A stretch of 22,485 nucleotides of DNA from Actinomycetota bacterium (GTDB lineage Bacteria > Actinomycetota > Acidimicrobiia > Acidimicrobiales > Ilumatobacteraceae): NCBI GenBank assembly GCA_018882725.1, contig VERK01000010.1, forward strand, positions 1 to 22,485. The letters are read 5' to 3'. Below, piece by piece: positions 7,330-15,164 of this stretch; the stretch's first letter is position 1; every line of letters starts with the position of its first letter. The position numbers and the translations under genes are program-made. The notes under the pieces were generated by a model. It had not been told where the DNA came from. It saw only the letters and a list, made by a program, of their open reading frames with translations, and made no database searches.

Positions 7330-8339
7330 CAGCGGTCACGCGACGGGAACACGAAGCACCGTTCGTCGAGCGATCCCATCGCGTACGTCTGGTAGTCGAC
7401 ACCGAAGTCGGCGTACAGGCCGCGGCAACGCTCGCTCCAGGTGAGTGCTTCAGGAGACGACACGCGGTGCACGATCTGCATGACACCGCCCTCATAGACC
7501 CGATACTCGGCCCACGTTCCGGGGAAGTCCTTGATGGTTCCGATCTCGATCGTGGGGGCTCCGCACGCCATCGCGCGAACTCGGTGACGGTGCGTGTGTC
7601 CGGCGGTGTAGCCGAGAATGTTCGAGTGTGCGGCGACCACGCGGTCGAGGGCGTCGCTCGAATCGGGATGGATACCGAAGTAGTCGTCACTCCGCTTCCC
7701 CGACACCCACTGCTGGTGGTGTCCCATCACGATGACCGGCAGTGATGTCGATGAGGCATGGTCGGCCAACCACTCCATCTGCTCGTCGTCGAATCCACCC
7801 GTGGTTTCGGTCGGAATAGCGGTGTCCATGAGAGCCACGCACACACCGGGCATCTCGACCCAGAGATCGACGTCGTAGAGACCTTGATCGAGATACGAAT
7901 CGTGGTTGCCGCGGACGACGTGCAGTCGATCGCCGAACGTTCCGCGGTAACACGACTCGAAGGCGGCGAACTCGGCGTCGGTGCCGAACGCGGTGAGATC
8001 ACCCTTCACGAGGACCGCGAACGGTTCGATGGACGCCATCTCACGGCAGGCCTCTTCGTTCATCAACTCGGGATGGCGTGACTCGTGATCGTCACGGCTG
8101 ATGATCGGTCCGAGTGGACTGTCGTCCATGCGACCACACACGACTTCGCCGAAGTGGACGTCGTTCACCGTGGCGAATCGGCACAGCAGTTCGCCGCTCG
8201 GCCGGGGCAGTGTCCGTGCTTCGATCCCGTGGAACTCGTGCACGGTGTCGGGGGCGAGCTCGTCGTAACGGTGAACGTCGGATCCTCGGTGGAGAACGAC
8301 GAGATCATCAGCGACGGTGGTGACTTCCACTCTGGCCAC
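7329..8339 (-). CDS. calcineurin-like metallophosphoesterase
   Basis: A 336-residue metallophosphoesterase with all five motifs in order: DVH (Asp60, His62), GDLTA (Asp114), GNHD (Asn145, His146), GHH (His207) and GHTH (His248, His250). It should bind two metal ions and cleave phosphomono- or diesters; the layout is close to class III cyclic nucleotide phosphodiesterases (CpdA/Icc), though the sequence does not settle the substrate. About 55 residues precede the first motif, probably an extra beta-sheet element, and about 80 residues follow the last. The GTG start at 8339 is the first in frame and lies 35 nt from the divergent membrane protein gene. It leads the four-gene operon. No signal peptide is seen, so it is cytoplasmic. 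Confidence 0.88.
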   Translation of the reverse strand: MARVEVTTVADDLVVLHRGSDVHRYDELAPDTVHEFHGIEARTLPRPSGELLCRFATVNDVHFGEVVCGRMDDSPLGPIISRDDHESRHPELMNEEACREMASIEPFAVLVKGDLTAFGTDAEFAAFESCYRGTFGDRLHVVRGNHDSYLDQGLYDVDLWVEMPGVCVALMDTAIPTETTGGFDDEQMEWLADHASSTSLPVIVMGHHQQWVSGKRSDDYFGIHPDSSDALDRVVAAHSNILGYTAGHTHRHRVRAMACGAPTIEIGTIKDFPGTWAEYRVYEGGVMQIVHRVSSPEALTWSERCRGLYADFGVDYQTYAMGSLDERCFVFPSRDR

Positions 8340-8345
8340 GGTACT

Positions 8346-8359
8346 GGGCGGACTCGCCC
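8346..8359. repeat. short inverted repeat in the divergent promoter region
   Basis: GGGCG-GACT-CGCCC forms a 5-bp perfect inverted repeat in the 35-nt gap between the divergent metallophosphoesterase and membrane protein genes. It could be an operator for a shared promoter, but in GC-rich DNA a repeat this short can occur by chance. Confidence 0.25.
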
Positions 8360-8361
8360 GC

Positions 8362-8367
8362 TACTTT
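8362..8367 (+). promoter_or_regulatory. -10 box of a leaderless promoter for the S4-like membrane protein
   Basis: TACTTT ends 7 nt before the GTG at 8375, the same geometry as at msrA, dnaX and ccr in this window. No Shine-Dalgarno sequence is present. Confidence 0.45.
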
Positions 8368-8374
8368 CACGAAC

Positions 8375-9046
8375 GTGGCCGATGTAGTGACGACCAATCG
8401 TTGGCAGGCGCGCCTCGACGCCGCGGTGCTCGCCGCCGCCCTCGCGTCGGTCCCGGCGGTGTTCCTCCACGCGTCCAAGGGCACGGCTCACGACGTCGGT
8501 GTCGTCCTCGGTTGGGTGATCTGGGCCGTCTTCGCGGTCGAGGTGGTCGTAATGCTCGCCATCTCCGAGGACCGGCGCACGTGGGCTCGTGGCCACCAGT
8601 TCGAACTCTTCGTGTTCGTCACGTCGTTCCCACTGTTCCTCGACCTGCCTGGTGTACGGGAGTTGATCGGGGTGTTCCCTGTTCTCGGGGCGGTGAAACT
8701 CCTGAAGGCGTTGAAGATCCTGAAACTGGTGAAGGTCTTCAAACTCCTGCACTCGTCGTCGCTCGCCGGTTGGACGGTGCGATTGGCTTCGGCCGCCAGC
8801 GCGGTGATCGCACTCGGCCTACTCGGTGCGATCGTGACCGAGAAGAAGGTGCCCACCCCGGCTCACGGGGTGAAACGGCTGGGCGACGAGATCGCCAAGG
8901 TGATCGACGCACCGAGTCATGTGGTGGTGGTCGCACTGATCGTGCTGGCGGTGGGAGGCGTGGAGTGGTGGGCGTGGTCGAAGCGGCGTGTCACCACGGA
9001 CGCGCGCGACGCGACACCACCGGCGGAGACCACCAGCGTCCGCTGA
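8375..9046 (+). CDS. membrane protein with voltage-sensor-like S4 helix, no pore motif
   Basis: The 223-residue protein has hydrophobic segments at about 16-32, 41-63, 77-91, 96-126, 133-154 and 182-201. The fourth is the striking one: Lys108, 111, 114, 117, 120 and 123 occur at every third position among Leu/Val/Ile, which is the pattern of the S4 helix of voltage sensors. The second and third segments (WAVFAVEVVVMLAI with Glu56, then FELFVFVTSFPLFLDL with Glu77 and Asp90) supply acidic partners as in S2 and S3. Between the last two helices there is no TVGYGD-like filter, only about 28 residues with a KRLGDEIAKVIDAP helix, so it is not an ordinary potassium channel. It could be a voltage-sensor relative or a degenerate channel. 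The tail is polar. Start: GTG at 8375 by the leaderless box. The 3' end overlaps the convergent epsilon-subunit gene by 56 nt. Confidence 0.7.
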   Translation: MADVVTTNRWQARLDAAVLAAALASVPAVFLHASKGTAHDVGVVLGWVIWAVFAVEVVVMLAISEDRRTWARGHQFELFVFVTSFPLFLDLPGVRELIGVFPVLGAVKLLKALKILKLVKVFKLLHSSSLAGWTVRLASAASAVIALGLLGAIVTEKKVPTPAHGVKRLGDEIAKVIDAPSHVVVVALIVLAVGGVEWWAWSKRRVTTDARDATPPAETTSVR

Positions 9047-9179
9047 ACCGCCACGACGACCGACGCCCCGACCCATCGTCGGCCACGGCGACGACCGGTC
9101 GTGGCCACAACGCTTCGATGGCCGCCGCGATTGCCACTGCTTCTTCGTCGGTGGGAGTGGGCGAGATCTGGTTGCTCAT
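8991..9179 (-). CDS. acyl-CoA carboxylase epsilon-subunit-like small protein
   Basis: A 62-residue protein that begins MSNQISPTPTDEEAVAIAAAIE and ends WRFSGRWWSPPVVSRRARPW. The acidic/alanine-rich helix followed by a Trp/Arg-rich C-terminal end is the pattern of the small epsilon subunits that bind actinobacterial acyl-CoA carboxylase beta subunits (AccE/PccE). Its ATG overlaps the stop of the beta-subunit gene (ATGA, 9176-9179), so it is coupled to it. The 3' 56 nt lie antisense to the end of the membrane protein gene, which is unusual because both ends are coding. The family is short and poorly conserved, so the call leans on position as much as on sequence. Confidence 0.7.
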   Translation of the reverse strand: MSNQISPTPTDEEAVAIAAAIEALWPRPVVAVADDGSGRRSSWRFSGRWWSPPVVSRRARPW

Positions 9180-10735
9180 AGCGGCATGTTGCCGTGCTTG
9201 CGTCGCGGAAGTTCTTCACGCTTGCTGCGGAGCATCTTGAAGCCGTTGATGACCTTCACGCGAGTTTCGGCCGGATCGATCACGTCGTCGATGTATCCGC
9301 GCTCGGCCGCTGCGTACGGGTTGGCGTACTTCTCGGTGTACTCGGCCACGAGTTCGGCACGACGGGCCACCGGATCGGCGGCCTGCTGCAGTTCGCGGCG
9401 GTAGACGATCTCGACCGCACCGTTGGGTCCCATGACGGCGAGTTCGGCCGTGGGCCAGGCGTACGCGAGATCGGAGCCGATCGACTTCGAGTCCATCACC
9501 ACGTACGCACCGCCGTAGGCCTTGCGTGTGATGACCTGAATGCGCGGCACCGTCGCTTCGCAATACGCGTAGAGCAGCTTCGCGCCATGACGGATGATGC
9601 CGCCGTACTCCTGGTCGACACCGGGAAGAAAGCCCGGCACGTCGACGAGGGTGAGAAGCGGAACATTGAATGCGTCGCAGGTGCGAACGAAGCGGGCACC
9701 CTTCTCGGCACTTTCGATGTCGAGAACTCCGGCGAGAACCATCGGCTGGTTACCGACGACACCGACGGTCTGGCCGTCGATTCGAGCAAATCCGCACACG
9801 ATGCTCTTGGCCCAGTACGGGAAGTATTCGAAGAACTCTCCGTCGTCGACGATCGAGGCGATGACCTTCTTCATGTCGTACGGCTGATTGGGTGAGGGCG
9901 GCAAGATGTCGCGGAGTTCGGGGCACAGGCGCTCGGGGTCGTCGCCGGAATCAACACTCGGAGGCTCTTCCATGTTGTTCTGTGGCAGGAACGACACGAG
10001 GTAGCGAACGTCGTCGAGGCAGGCCTTTTCGTCGGCCGACACGAAGGTGGCCACACCCGACTTGCTCGCGTGGCTCATGGCGCCACCGAGTTCTTCGAGT
10101 GTCACTTCCTCGCCGGTGACCGTCTTGACCACGTCGGGACCGGTGATGAACATGTGGCTCGACTCGCGAACCATGAAGATGAAGTCGGTCATGGCCGGTG
10201 AGTACACCGCACCACCCGCGCACGGTCCGAGGATGACCGAGATCTGCGGAATGACCCCGCTCGACAACACGTTGCGATAGAAGATGCCGCCATAACTGGC
10301 CAGCGAGACGACGCCCTCTTGGATGCGCGCGCCAGCACCGTCGTTGAGTCCGATGACCGGTGCGCCAACCTTGAGCGCGAGATCCATCAACTTGTGGATC
10401 TTCTCAGCGAACACTTCACCGAGTGCACCGCCGAACACCGTGAAGTCCTGTGAGAACACGAACACCTTGCGGCCCTCGATGGTGCCCCAGCCGGTGATGA
10501 CGCCGTCGGTGTACGGGCGCTCTTCGAGGCCGGCCGCCTGCGCGCGGTGACGGGCCAGCATGTCGAGTTCCTGGAACGAACCCGGGTCGAGCAGGTAGTC
10601 GATCCGCTCGCGGGCCAGCATCTTGCCCTTCTCGTGCTGGCGCTCGATGGCGCGCGGCGAGCCGGCCAGAAGGGCCTGCTCCTTGCGCTGCTTGAGGTCG
10701 TCGAGCTTGTCGTGCATGGGGTTGCCGCTGGTCAC
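9176..10735 (-). CDS. acyl-CoA/propionyl-CoA carboxylase beta subunit (carboxyltransferase)
   Basis: The 519-residue protein is a full-length carboxyltransferase beta subunit: it moves the carboxyl group from biotin to an acyl-CoA, giving methylmalonyl-CoA from propionyl-CoA or malonyl-CoA from acetyl-CoA. Visible motifs are KMLARERIDYLLDPGSF, NDGAGARIQEG (131-141), GPCAGGAVYSPAMTDF with the first oxyanion hole (about 173-177), FVRTCDAFNVPLLTLVDVPG, RKAYGGAYVVM with the second oxyanion hole (about 408-410), and AYAWPTAELAVMGPNGAVEI. Asp422 just before AYAWPTAE sits where, from memory, Asp marks propionyl specificity in S. coelicolor PccB; I could not align it. Start: GTG at 10735 by a -10 box 7 nt upstream; Met7 is an alternative. 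The biotin-carrying alpha subunit is not in the window. The thiolase, CCR and epimerase genes nearby fit a role in propionyl-CoA metabolism. Confidence 0.93.
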   Translation of the reverse strand: MTSGNPMHDKLDDLKQRKEQALLAGSPRAIERQHEKGKMLARERIDYLLDPGSFQELDMLARHRAQAAGLEERPYTDGVITGWGTIEGRKVFVFSQDFTVFGGALGEVFAEKIHKLMDLALKVGAPVIGLNDGAGARIQEGVVSLASYGGIFYRNVLSSGVIPQISVILGPCAGGAVYSPAMTDFIFMVRESSHMFITGPDVVKTVTGEEVTLEELGGAMSHASKSGVATFVSADEKACLDDVRYLVSFLPQNNMEEPPSVDSGDDPERLCPELRDILPPSPNQPYDMKKVIASIVDDGEFFEYFPYWAKSIVCGFARIDGQTVGVVGNQPMVLAGVLDIESAEKGARFVRTCDAFNVPLLTLVDVPGFLPGVDQEYGGIIRHGAKLLYAYCEATVPRIQVITRKAYGGAYVVMDSKSIGSDLAYAWPTAELAVMGPNGAVEIVYRRELQQAADPVARRAELVAEYTEKYANPYAAAERGYIDDVIDPAETRVKVINGFKMLRSKREELPRRKHGNMPL

Positions 10736-10742
10736 GGAGGAG

Positions 10743-10748
10743 ACGCTA
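10743..10748 (-). promoter_or_regulatory. -10 box of a leaderless promoter for the carboxylase beta gene
   Basis: On the minus strand TAGCGT ends 7 nt before the GTG at 10735. The 7 nt between are CTCCTCC, a pyrimidine run and not a Shine-Dalgarno sequence. It lies in the 62-nt gap after the CopC-CopD-type gene. Confidence 0.4.
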
Positions 10749-10797
10749 CCCCTCGGTCCGCGACGGGCTCACAGTCGGATCGGCCCTGAATGGGCGG

Positions 10798-12675
10798 TTA
10801 TGGAACGACTGTGGCCGTGACCGGCTGGATCCCCGGCACCGTCGTGGTCGCGGCTCCAACAGCGGCTGATCCACCGACCGGCACCAGAGCCGTCATCGGA
10901 ACCGTGGCCGCCGTGCCGACCGGCGAGGTGGTGCTCACCAACACCGCCGCATCGGGATTGTCGTCGTTGGCCATCACCGACACGGTGTAGGTGACCGACG
11001 GGAGTGGACCGTCGGGTCCGTTGCCGCTCACGATCACTGTCCAGAGTCCGGCCGTTCCGAACGGAATGCCTTCCTTCAGTGGAAGACGAGCTGCTCCCTT
11101 GCCATCGAGCGGAACCGACAACGTGACGCTCGCAGTGTCGGCCGTGGGCGGATTGAACTGCACGGTGAGATCTGTGAGTCCGCTCTCGGGTGAGTGCACG
11201 TCGATGCGCACCGCGTTGAGCCCGACCATGGCGGGTGTGACTTTCACTTGCACGTCGAACGAACCACCCGACCGCTCGCCCACGAATGCGTAGTTGGTTC
11301 GATCGGTCCCGGGTGACTCGATGTTGGCGGGAAGCGTGGCGACCGCCCACGACGACAGCGCGAAGACGAACACACCGAACGCGGCTTCGGTGGCCACGGC
11401 GCGTCGCAGACTGAACGCGATCTTCGCGTTGAGTGCTTTGGCCTTGCCGAGACGAGTGGCGACCACCTGACGCATGAGCATGCCGAGGTACACCATGGCC
11501 GCTACACCGATCACCTTGAGCACGATGAGGCGTCCGTGCCGACTGCTGAGGAATCCACCGCCGTCGAGTTGAATCAGGTGCAGCGTTCCCGACACGACAG
11601 CCACCGTCACGAATGCCGGCGCGAGGCGGGTGTAGCCGCGTACGGCGTGCACGAGATCTTCTTCACCGGGTCCGGCGAGAACAGCGAGCAACAACAAGGC
11701 GAGCCCACCGAACCACAGTGCGATCGACACGCTGTGGAACGCACCGGCCAACGTGCCCACCAAGGAGAACTCGGAGGTGGCCCGAGTGAGAGCGAGCGAT
11801 GCGACGGCGATACCCATCGGAGCGAGTGACACCGCTTGGGTTCGCGGATCGAGAAGTCGCTCGGGCCGAACCATGACGCCGGCGCTGGCGGCCACGAGGA
11901 AGAAACGAGCGAGGATCGCGGTGCCGCTCAACGAGTCGAACAGACCGAACCACTCGGTGGGGTTGAGAGCCGCCGTGACTGAAATGCGCGACTCGATCGC
12001 GACCGTGAGCACCATGACGAAGAACGTGGAGATGGCACCCACGATCCACGCGATACGGAAGAAACGCGGAACGAGTCCGTCATCGACCCCTTCGGGCCAC
12101 ACCAGAACGATGAGCACGGCTCCACCGAAGAGCGCCGCCAGGGCCATGTACGCGACCATGCGGGCAAGACCGAGCGGGCCACTGACCGGCGGCGGGTCGC
12201 CCAGCAGGTTGCCACCATCTGTGATGTCGGCTTCGGTGAGATCGCCCGGATCGATACTGGCCGGGTCGAGAACCTCGAACGAGAAGACACCCGTGGCCAC
12301 TTTGCCGTCGGGTTGCGGAATTGAATAGGTGACGTTGCAGGTGCCCACGGGCAAGCCGCCGACCACCGGAACCGAGATGGAAATGCCGTCGGCTCCGAAT
12401 TCGGCTGGTCCGATCGGTGCCGGTGCTTGGTCGCACACGGCCTGCACCACCGAGTTGGACGGCACCGTTTCGTTGAACACGACGGTGATCCGCGCTGGTG
12501 CGACGGCGACCTTTTCTCCGTCGGCCGGGGACGACGACACCAGCGTGGTCTCGGCCCGTGCCGGCTCGGCTCCGATGAAACCGGGCACGACGATGCCGAC
12601 CGCGAACATGGCGAGAACGATTCGCCGGAACACGCGTGTCCGGCCGGTCGTGGCGGTGGTCGGCGACAGCGACAT
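10798..12675 (-). CDS. CopC-CopD-type membrane protein with C-terminal YtkA-like domain
   Basis: With the ATG at 12675 the protein has 625 residues: a signal peptide (cleavage likely after Ala41, ARA-ET), a CopC-like beta domain at about 42-136, eight or so membrane helices of a CopD domain at about 165-450, and an extracytoplasmic YtkA/FixH-like beta domain at about 465-570, then a low-complexity Thr/Val/Pro tail. CopC/CopD proteins carry copper through the envelope. Here the CopC copper ligands are not where expected: the mature N-terminus is ETTLVSSSPADGE with no His1, and the DGH motif reads DGK (Lys125). Two cysteines, Cys81 and Cys113, may form a disulfide. Longer starts (to 12741) have no signal-peptide logic and would crowd the dnaX promoter. 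It is divergent from dnaX and upstream of the carboxylase gene, with no clear functional link. Confidence 0.8.
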   Translation of the reverse strand: MSLSPTTATTGRTRVFRRIVLAMFAVGIVVPGFIGAEPARAETTLVSSSPADGEKVAVAPARITVVFNETVPSNSVVQAVCDQAPAPIGPAEFGADGISISVPVVGGLPVGTCNVTYSIPQPDGKVATGVFSFEVLDPASIDPGDLTEADITDGGNLLGDPPPVSGPLGLARMVAYMALAALFGGAVLIVLVWPEGVDDGLVPRFFRIAWIVGAISTFFVMVLTVAIESRISVTAALNPTEWFGLFDSLSGTAILARFFLVAASAGVMVRPERLLDPRTQAVSLAPMGIAVASLALTRATSEFSLVGTLAGAFHSVSIALWFGGLALLLLAVLAGPGEEDLVHAVRGYTRLAPAFVTVAVVSGTLHLIQLDGGGFLSSRHGRLIVLKVIGVAAMVYLGMLMRQVVATRLGKAKALNAKIAFSLRRAVATEAAFGVFVFALSSWAVATLPANIESPGTDRTNYAFVGERSGGSFDVQVKVTPAMVGLNAVRIDVHSPESGLTDLTVQFNPPTADTASVTLSVPLDGKGAARLPLKEGIPFGTAGLWTVIVSGNGPDGPLPSVTYTVSVMANDDNPDAAVLVSTTSPVGTAATVPMTALVPVGGSAAVGAATTTVPGIQPVTATVVP

Positions 12676-12749
12676 GGTCGGTACCACGGTAGTCAGCGAC
12701 TCGTGGGTGACCGGGGCACTCGCGGGGAACCTCGACCACACCCCATCTG

Positions 12750-12755
12750 TAAAGT
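12750..12755 (+). promoter_or_regulatory. -10 box of a leaderless promoter for dnaX
   Basis: TAAAGT ends 6 nt before the GTG at 12762, which places the expected transcription start on the G of the start codon. There is no Shine-Dalgarno sequence before the GTG. Confidence 0.55.
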
Positions 12756-12761
12756 CGGAGC

Positions 12762-14468
12762 GTGCCCGACACCGGATACCAGGCGCTCTATCGGCGTTAT
12801 CGGCCCCAGCGCTTCTCCGAGTTGCGCGGGCAGGATCACATCGCGCTCGCGCTGCGCAACGCCGTCAAGTCCGACCGCGTCGGCCATGCGTATCTCTTCT
12901 CGGGTCCGCGCGGTACGGGCAAGACCACCACGGCGCGCATCCTCGCCAAAGTTCTCAACTGCGAGGCTCCGGTCGACGGCGAACCGTGTTGCTCGTGTGG
13001 TTCGTGCGAGGCCGTCGTGCACGGCAGCAGTTTCGATGTCATCGAACTCGACGCCGCGAGCAATCGCAGCATCGAAGACATTCGCGAGATCATCTCGACG
13101 GCGTCCCTCGGCTCCCCCGGTCGCCACAAGGTGTACATCCTCGACGAGGTTCACCAGCTCACCGGTCCGGCGGCGGCCGCCCTTCTCAAGACTCTCGAAG
13201 AGCCACCGTCGCACGTGGTGTTCGTTCTCGCCACGACCGACCCCGAGAAGGTCCCCGAAACCATTCGCAGCCGCACGCAGCACCTGCAGTTCCACCTGCT
13301 CCCGGTGGCCGATCTCGAAGAGCACGTGCGGTGGGTTGCGCAGGATGCCGGTATCCCCCTCGACGAGCGCGGTCTCGAGGCGGTGTTGCGTCAAGGCGGT
13401 GGGTCGGCTCGCGACACCTTGTCGGCGCTCGAACTCCTGGCCGCCACCGGTGGACAGATCGACGAGATCACACCGGTCGACGAGTTCGTCGAGGCCCTCA
13501 TCGAGTTCGACGCCGGCCGAGCGCTGGCCGCCGTTGCCCACACCGTGCATCGTGGCCGTGATCCGCGCACCATCATCGACGATCTCGTTCGTCATCTGCG
13601 CGACTGCTTCCTCACTCAGATGGCACCCGAACTCGTGCAGGCCCAAGAACATCGGGCAGCCGAACTCGCCGATCAGGCGCGTCGCCTCGGCACCGCGCGC
13701 ATCGTGAAGGTGATGGAGACACTCGGCCAGGCGCTTCTCGACATGCGTGGCGCACCCGATCAGCGTGTGGTTCTTGAGGTCGCTTTGGTTCGACTCGTGC
13801 ACCGGCAACTCGACACCGGCCTCGATGCACTGTTGGCGCGAGTCGAACGTCTCGAGCGCGAGATCGTCGATCGGCCGCCCGCGCTCGCTCCTGCCCCGGT
13901 CAATCCGTCCACCGGGCGTGCGGTTCTGGGTGGACGCGTGAGTCGTGATGCGTCGGCACCCACTCCCCGTCCGGCCGCACCGAGCCCGGCTCCCGTCGCG
14001 GCACCGAGCCCGTTGGCTCCGGAATCAGCACCTCCGACTGTGCCGCCGGCGCCGAGTGCGGGCGCGTCACTCGACACGCTGGTGGCCCGTTGGTCCGACG
14101 ACGTATTGGCCACGTTGGTCGGTATGCGGCGCGCGGTTGCCCAGATGGTCAAGCCCGTTGTTCGCGACGGTGCGGTGGTGTTGATGGTCGACAACGAGCA
14201 TGCGGCCAAGCGTGTGAACGACTACCTCGATGACTTGTCGGCTGCGGTTCGCGCGGCGGCTGGTTCGTCGTGCGCGGTCGTGGTGGAAGTGCGTTCCGAT
14301 GCGCCGACCGAAACAGCGCCGAAGCGCAAGAAGGCCGTGGTCGTTCCCGACGACGACGAGATCGACATCGAAGAGGCCAAGAAGTTGCCCACGTCCACCG
14401 CCAAGAGCACCGAAGAAGAACTCCTCGAAGCGTTTCCGGCGGCCAAGTTCGTGAAGAAAGAGCAGTGA
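12762..14468 (+). CDS. dnaX: DNA polymerase III subunits gamma/tau
   Basis: DnaX is the clamp-loader ATPase of the replisome. The 568-residue protein starts YQALYRRYRPQRFSELRGQDH, then Walker A GPRGTGKT (48-55), the zinc cysteines Cys67, Cys76/77, Cys79 and Cys82, Walker B/DExx-like ILDEVHQL (126-133), sensor 1 VLATTDPEKVPETIRSR and a helical collar domain to about 365. A Pro/Ala-rich linker (about 385-430) leads to a small C-terminal domain that ends AFPAAKFVKKEQ. I see no A-rich slippery site for a gamma frameshift. The GTG at 12762 is set by the leaderless promoter. recR follows after 3 nt and is likely co-transcribed; the ybaB gene often found between the two in other bacteria is missing here. 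Confidence 0.97.
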   Translation: MPDTGYQALYRRYRPQRFSELRGQDHIALALRNAVKSDRVGHAYLFSGPRGTGKTTTARILAKVLNCEAPVDGEPCCSCGSCEAVVHGSSFDVIELDAASNRSIEDIREIISTASLGSPGRHKVYILDEVHQLTGPAAAALLKTLEEPPSHVVFVLATTDPEKVPETIRSRTQHLQFHLLPVADLEEHVRWVAQDAGIPLDERGLEAVLRQGGGSARDTLSALELLAATGGQIDEITPVDEFVEALIEFDAGRALAAVAHTVHRGRDPRTIIDDLVRHLRDCFLTQMAPELVQAQEHRAAELADQARRLGTARIVKVMETLGQALLDMRGAPDQRVVLEVALVRLVHRQLDTGLDALLARVERLEREIVDRPPALAPAPVNPSTGRAVLGGRVSRDASAPTPRPAAPSPAPVAAPSPLAPESAPPTVPPAPSAGASLDTLVARWSDDVLATLVGMRRAVAQMVKPVVRDGAVVLMVDNEHAAKRVNDYLDDLSAAVRAAAGSSCAVVVEVRSDAPTETAPKRKKAVVVPDDDEIDIEEAKKLPTSTAKSTEEELLEAFPAAKFVKKEQ

Positions 14469-14471
14469 TCG

Positions 14472-15080
14472 GTGGCTTCCACCTACACGCTGCCGGTTCA
14501 GAACCTCATCGATCATCTCGGGCGTCTGCCCGGAATCGGCCCCCGTTCGGCGCAACGCATCGCATTTCACTTGTTGAAGTTGCCCGTTGACGACGTCCAG
14601 CGTCTCACGCAGGCGATCACCGACGCGAAGGAGCGGGTGCGTTTCTGCTCGCAGTGTTTCAACTTCGCCGAAGACGATCTGTGCCCGATCTGCGCCGATC
14701 CTCGTCGTGACTCCAGTGTCATCTGCGTGGTCGAAGAAAGTCGCGACATCATTCCGCTCGAACGAACCGGCGAGTTCAAGGGTCGGTACCACGTACTCCT
14801 CGGCGTCATGAATCCGATCGAGGGCATCGGACCCGATCAACTCAAGATGCGTGAACTCGTGATGCGCATCGGCAGCGAAGACGTTCGCGAAGTGATCGTG
14901 TGCACCAACCCCAACACCGAGGGTGAGGTCACCGCGCAGTACATCGGTCGTCTGCTGAAGCCCTTCGACATCACCGTCACCCGACCGGCCTCGGGGCTTC
15001 CGGTGGGTGGCGATCTCGAGTACGCCGACGAACTCACCTTGGGTCGGGCGATCACCGGTCGTCGTCGTCTCGACGACTGA
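14472..15080 (+). CDS. recR: recombination mediator RecR
   Basis: RecR works with RecO (and RecF) to load RecA on gapped DNA. The 202-residue protein has the usual size and order: helix-hairpin-helix LGRLPGIGPRSAQRIAFHLL (16-35), a C4 zinc finger Cys59, Cys62, Cys71, Cys74 (FCSQCFNF..LCPICAD), a Toprim domain from about 82 (ICVVEESRDI, VTNP-like VCTNPNTEGEVTA) and the C-terminal DLEYADELTLGRAITGRR. The GTG at 14472 comes 3 nt after the dnaX stop and has no separate ribosome site, so translation likely depends on the upstream gene. The next gene downstream is convergent. Confidence 0.97.
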   Translation: MASTYTLPVQNLIDHLGRLPGIGPRSAQRIAFHLLKLPVDDVQRLTQAITDAKERVRFCSQCFNFAEDDLCPICADPRRDSSVICVVEESRDIIPLERTGEFKGRYHVLLGVMNPIEGIGPDQLKMRELVMRIGSEDVREVIVCTNPNTEGEVTAQYIGRLLKPFDITVTRPASGLPVGGDLEYADELTLGRAITGRRRLDD

Positions 15081-15164
15081 CGCGCTCCGGGGTACCGCTC
15101 GGGGCTGGCGCGGGCGGAAAGGCCATCCCCGGTCGATACCCCGGATCAACGGAGACGGCGGTGC

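Noticed and set aside
8695..8745. The 9-nt rhythm near here as a DNA tandem repeat
   Set aside because: The units differ at many bases and follow the protein pattern of Lys every third residue, so protein selection explains it.
12329..13707. Long plus-strand frames overlapping the start of dnaX (about 410 and 426 codons)
   Set aside because: They cross from antisense CopC-CopD into out-of-frame dnaX and are Arg/Ser-rich shadows.
14310..14468. Programmed frameshift site for a short gamma form of DnaX
   Set aside because: The late part of dnaX has AAG-rich codons but no A AAA AAG-type slippery run or clear downstream hairpin.
14067..15149. Long minus-strand frame opposite dnaX and recR (360 codons)
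   Set aside because: Both plus-strand genes are certain; the frame has no recognisable domain and no promoter.
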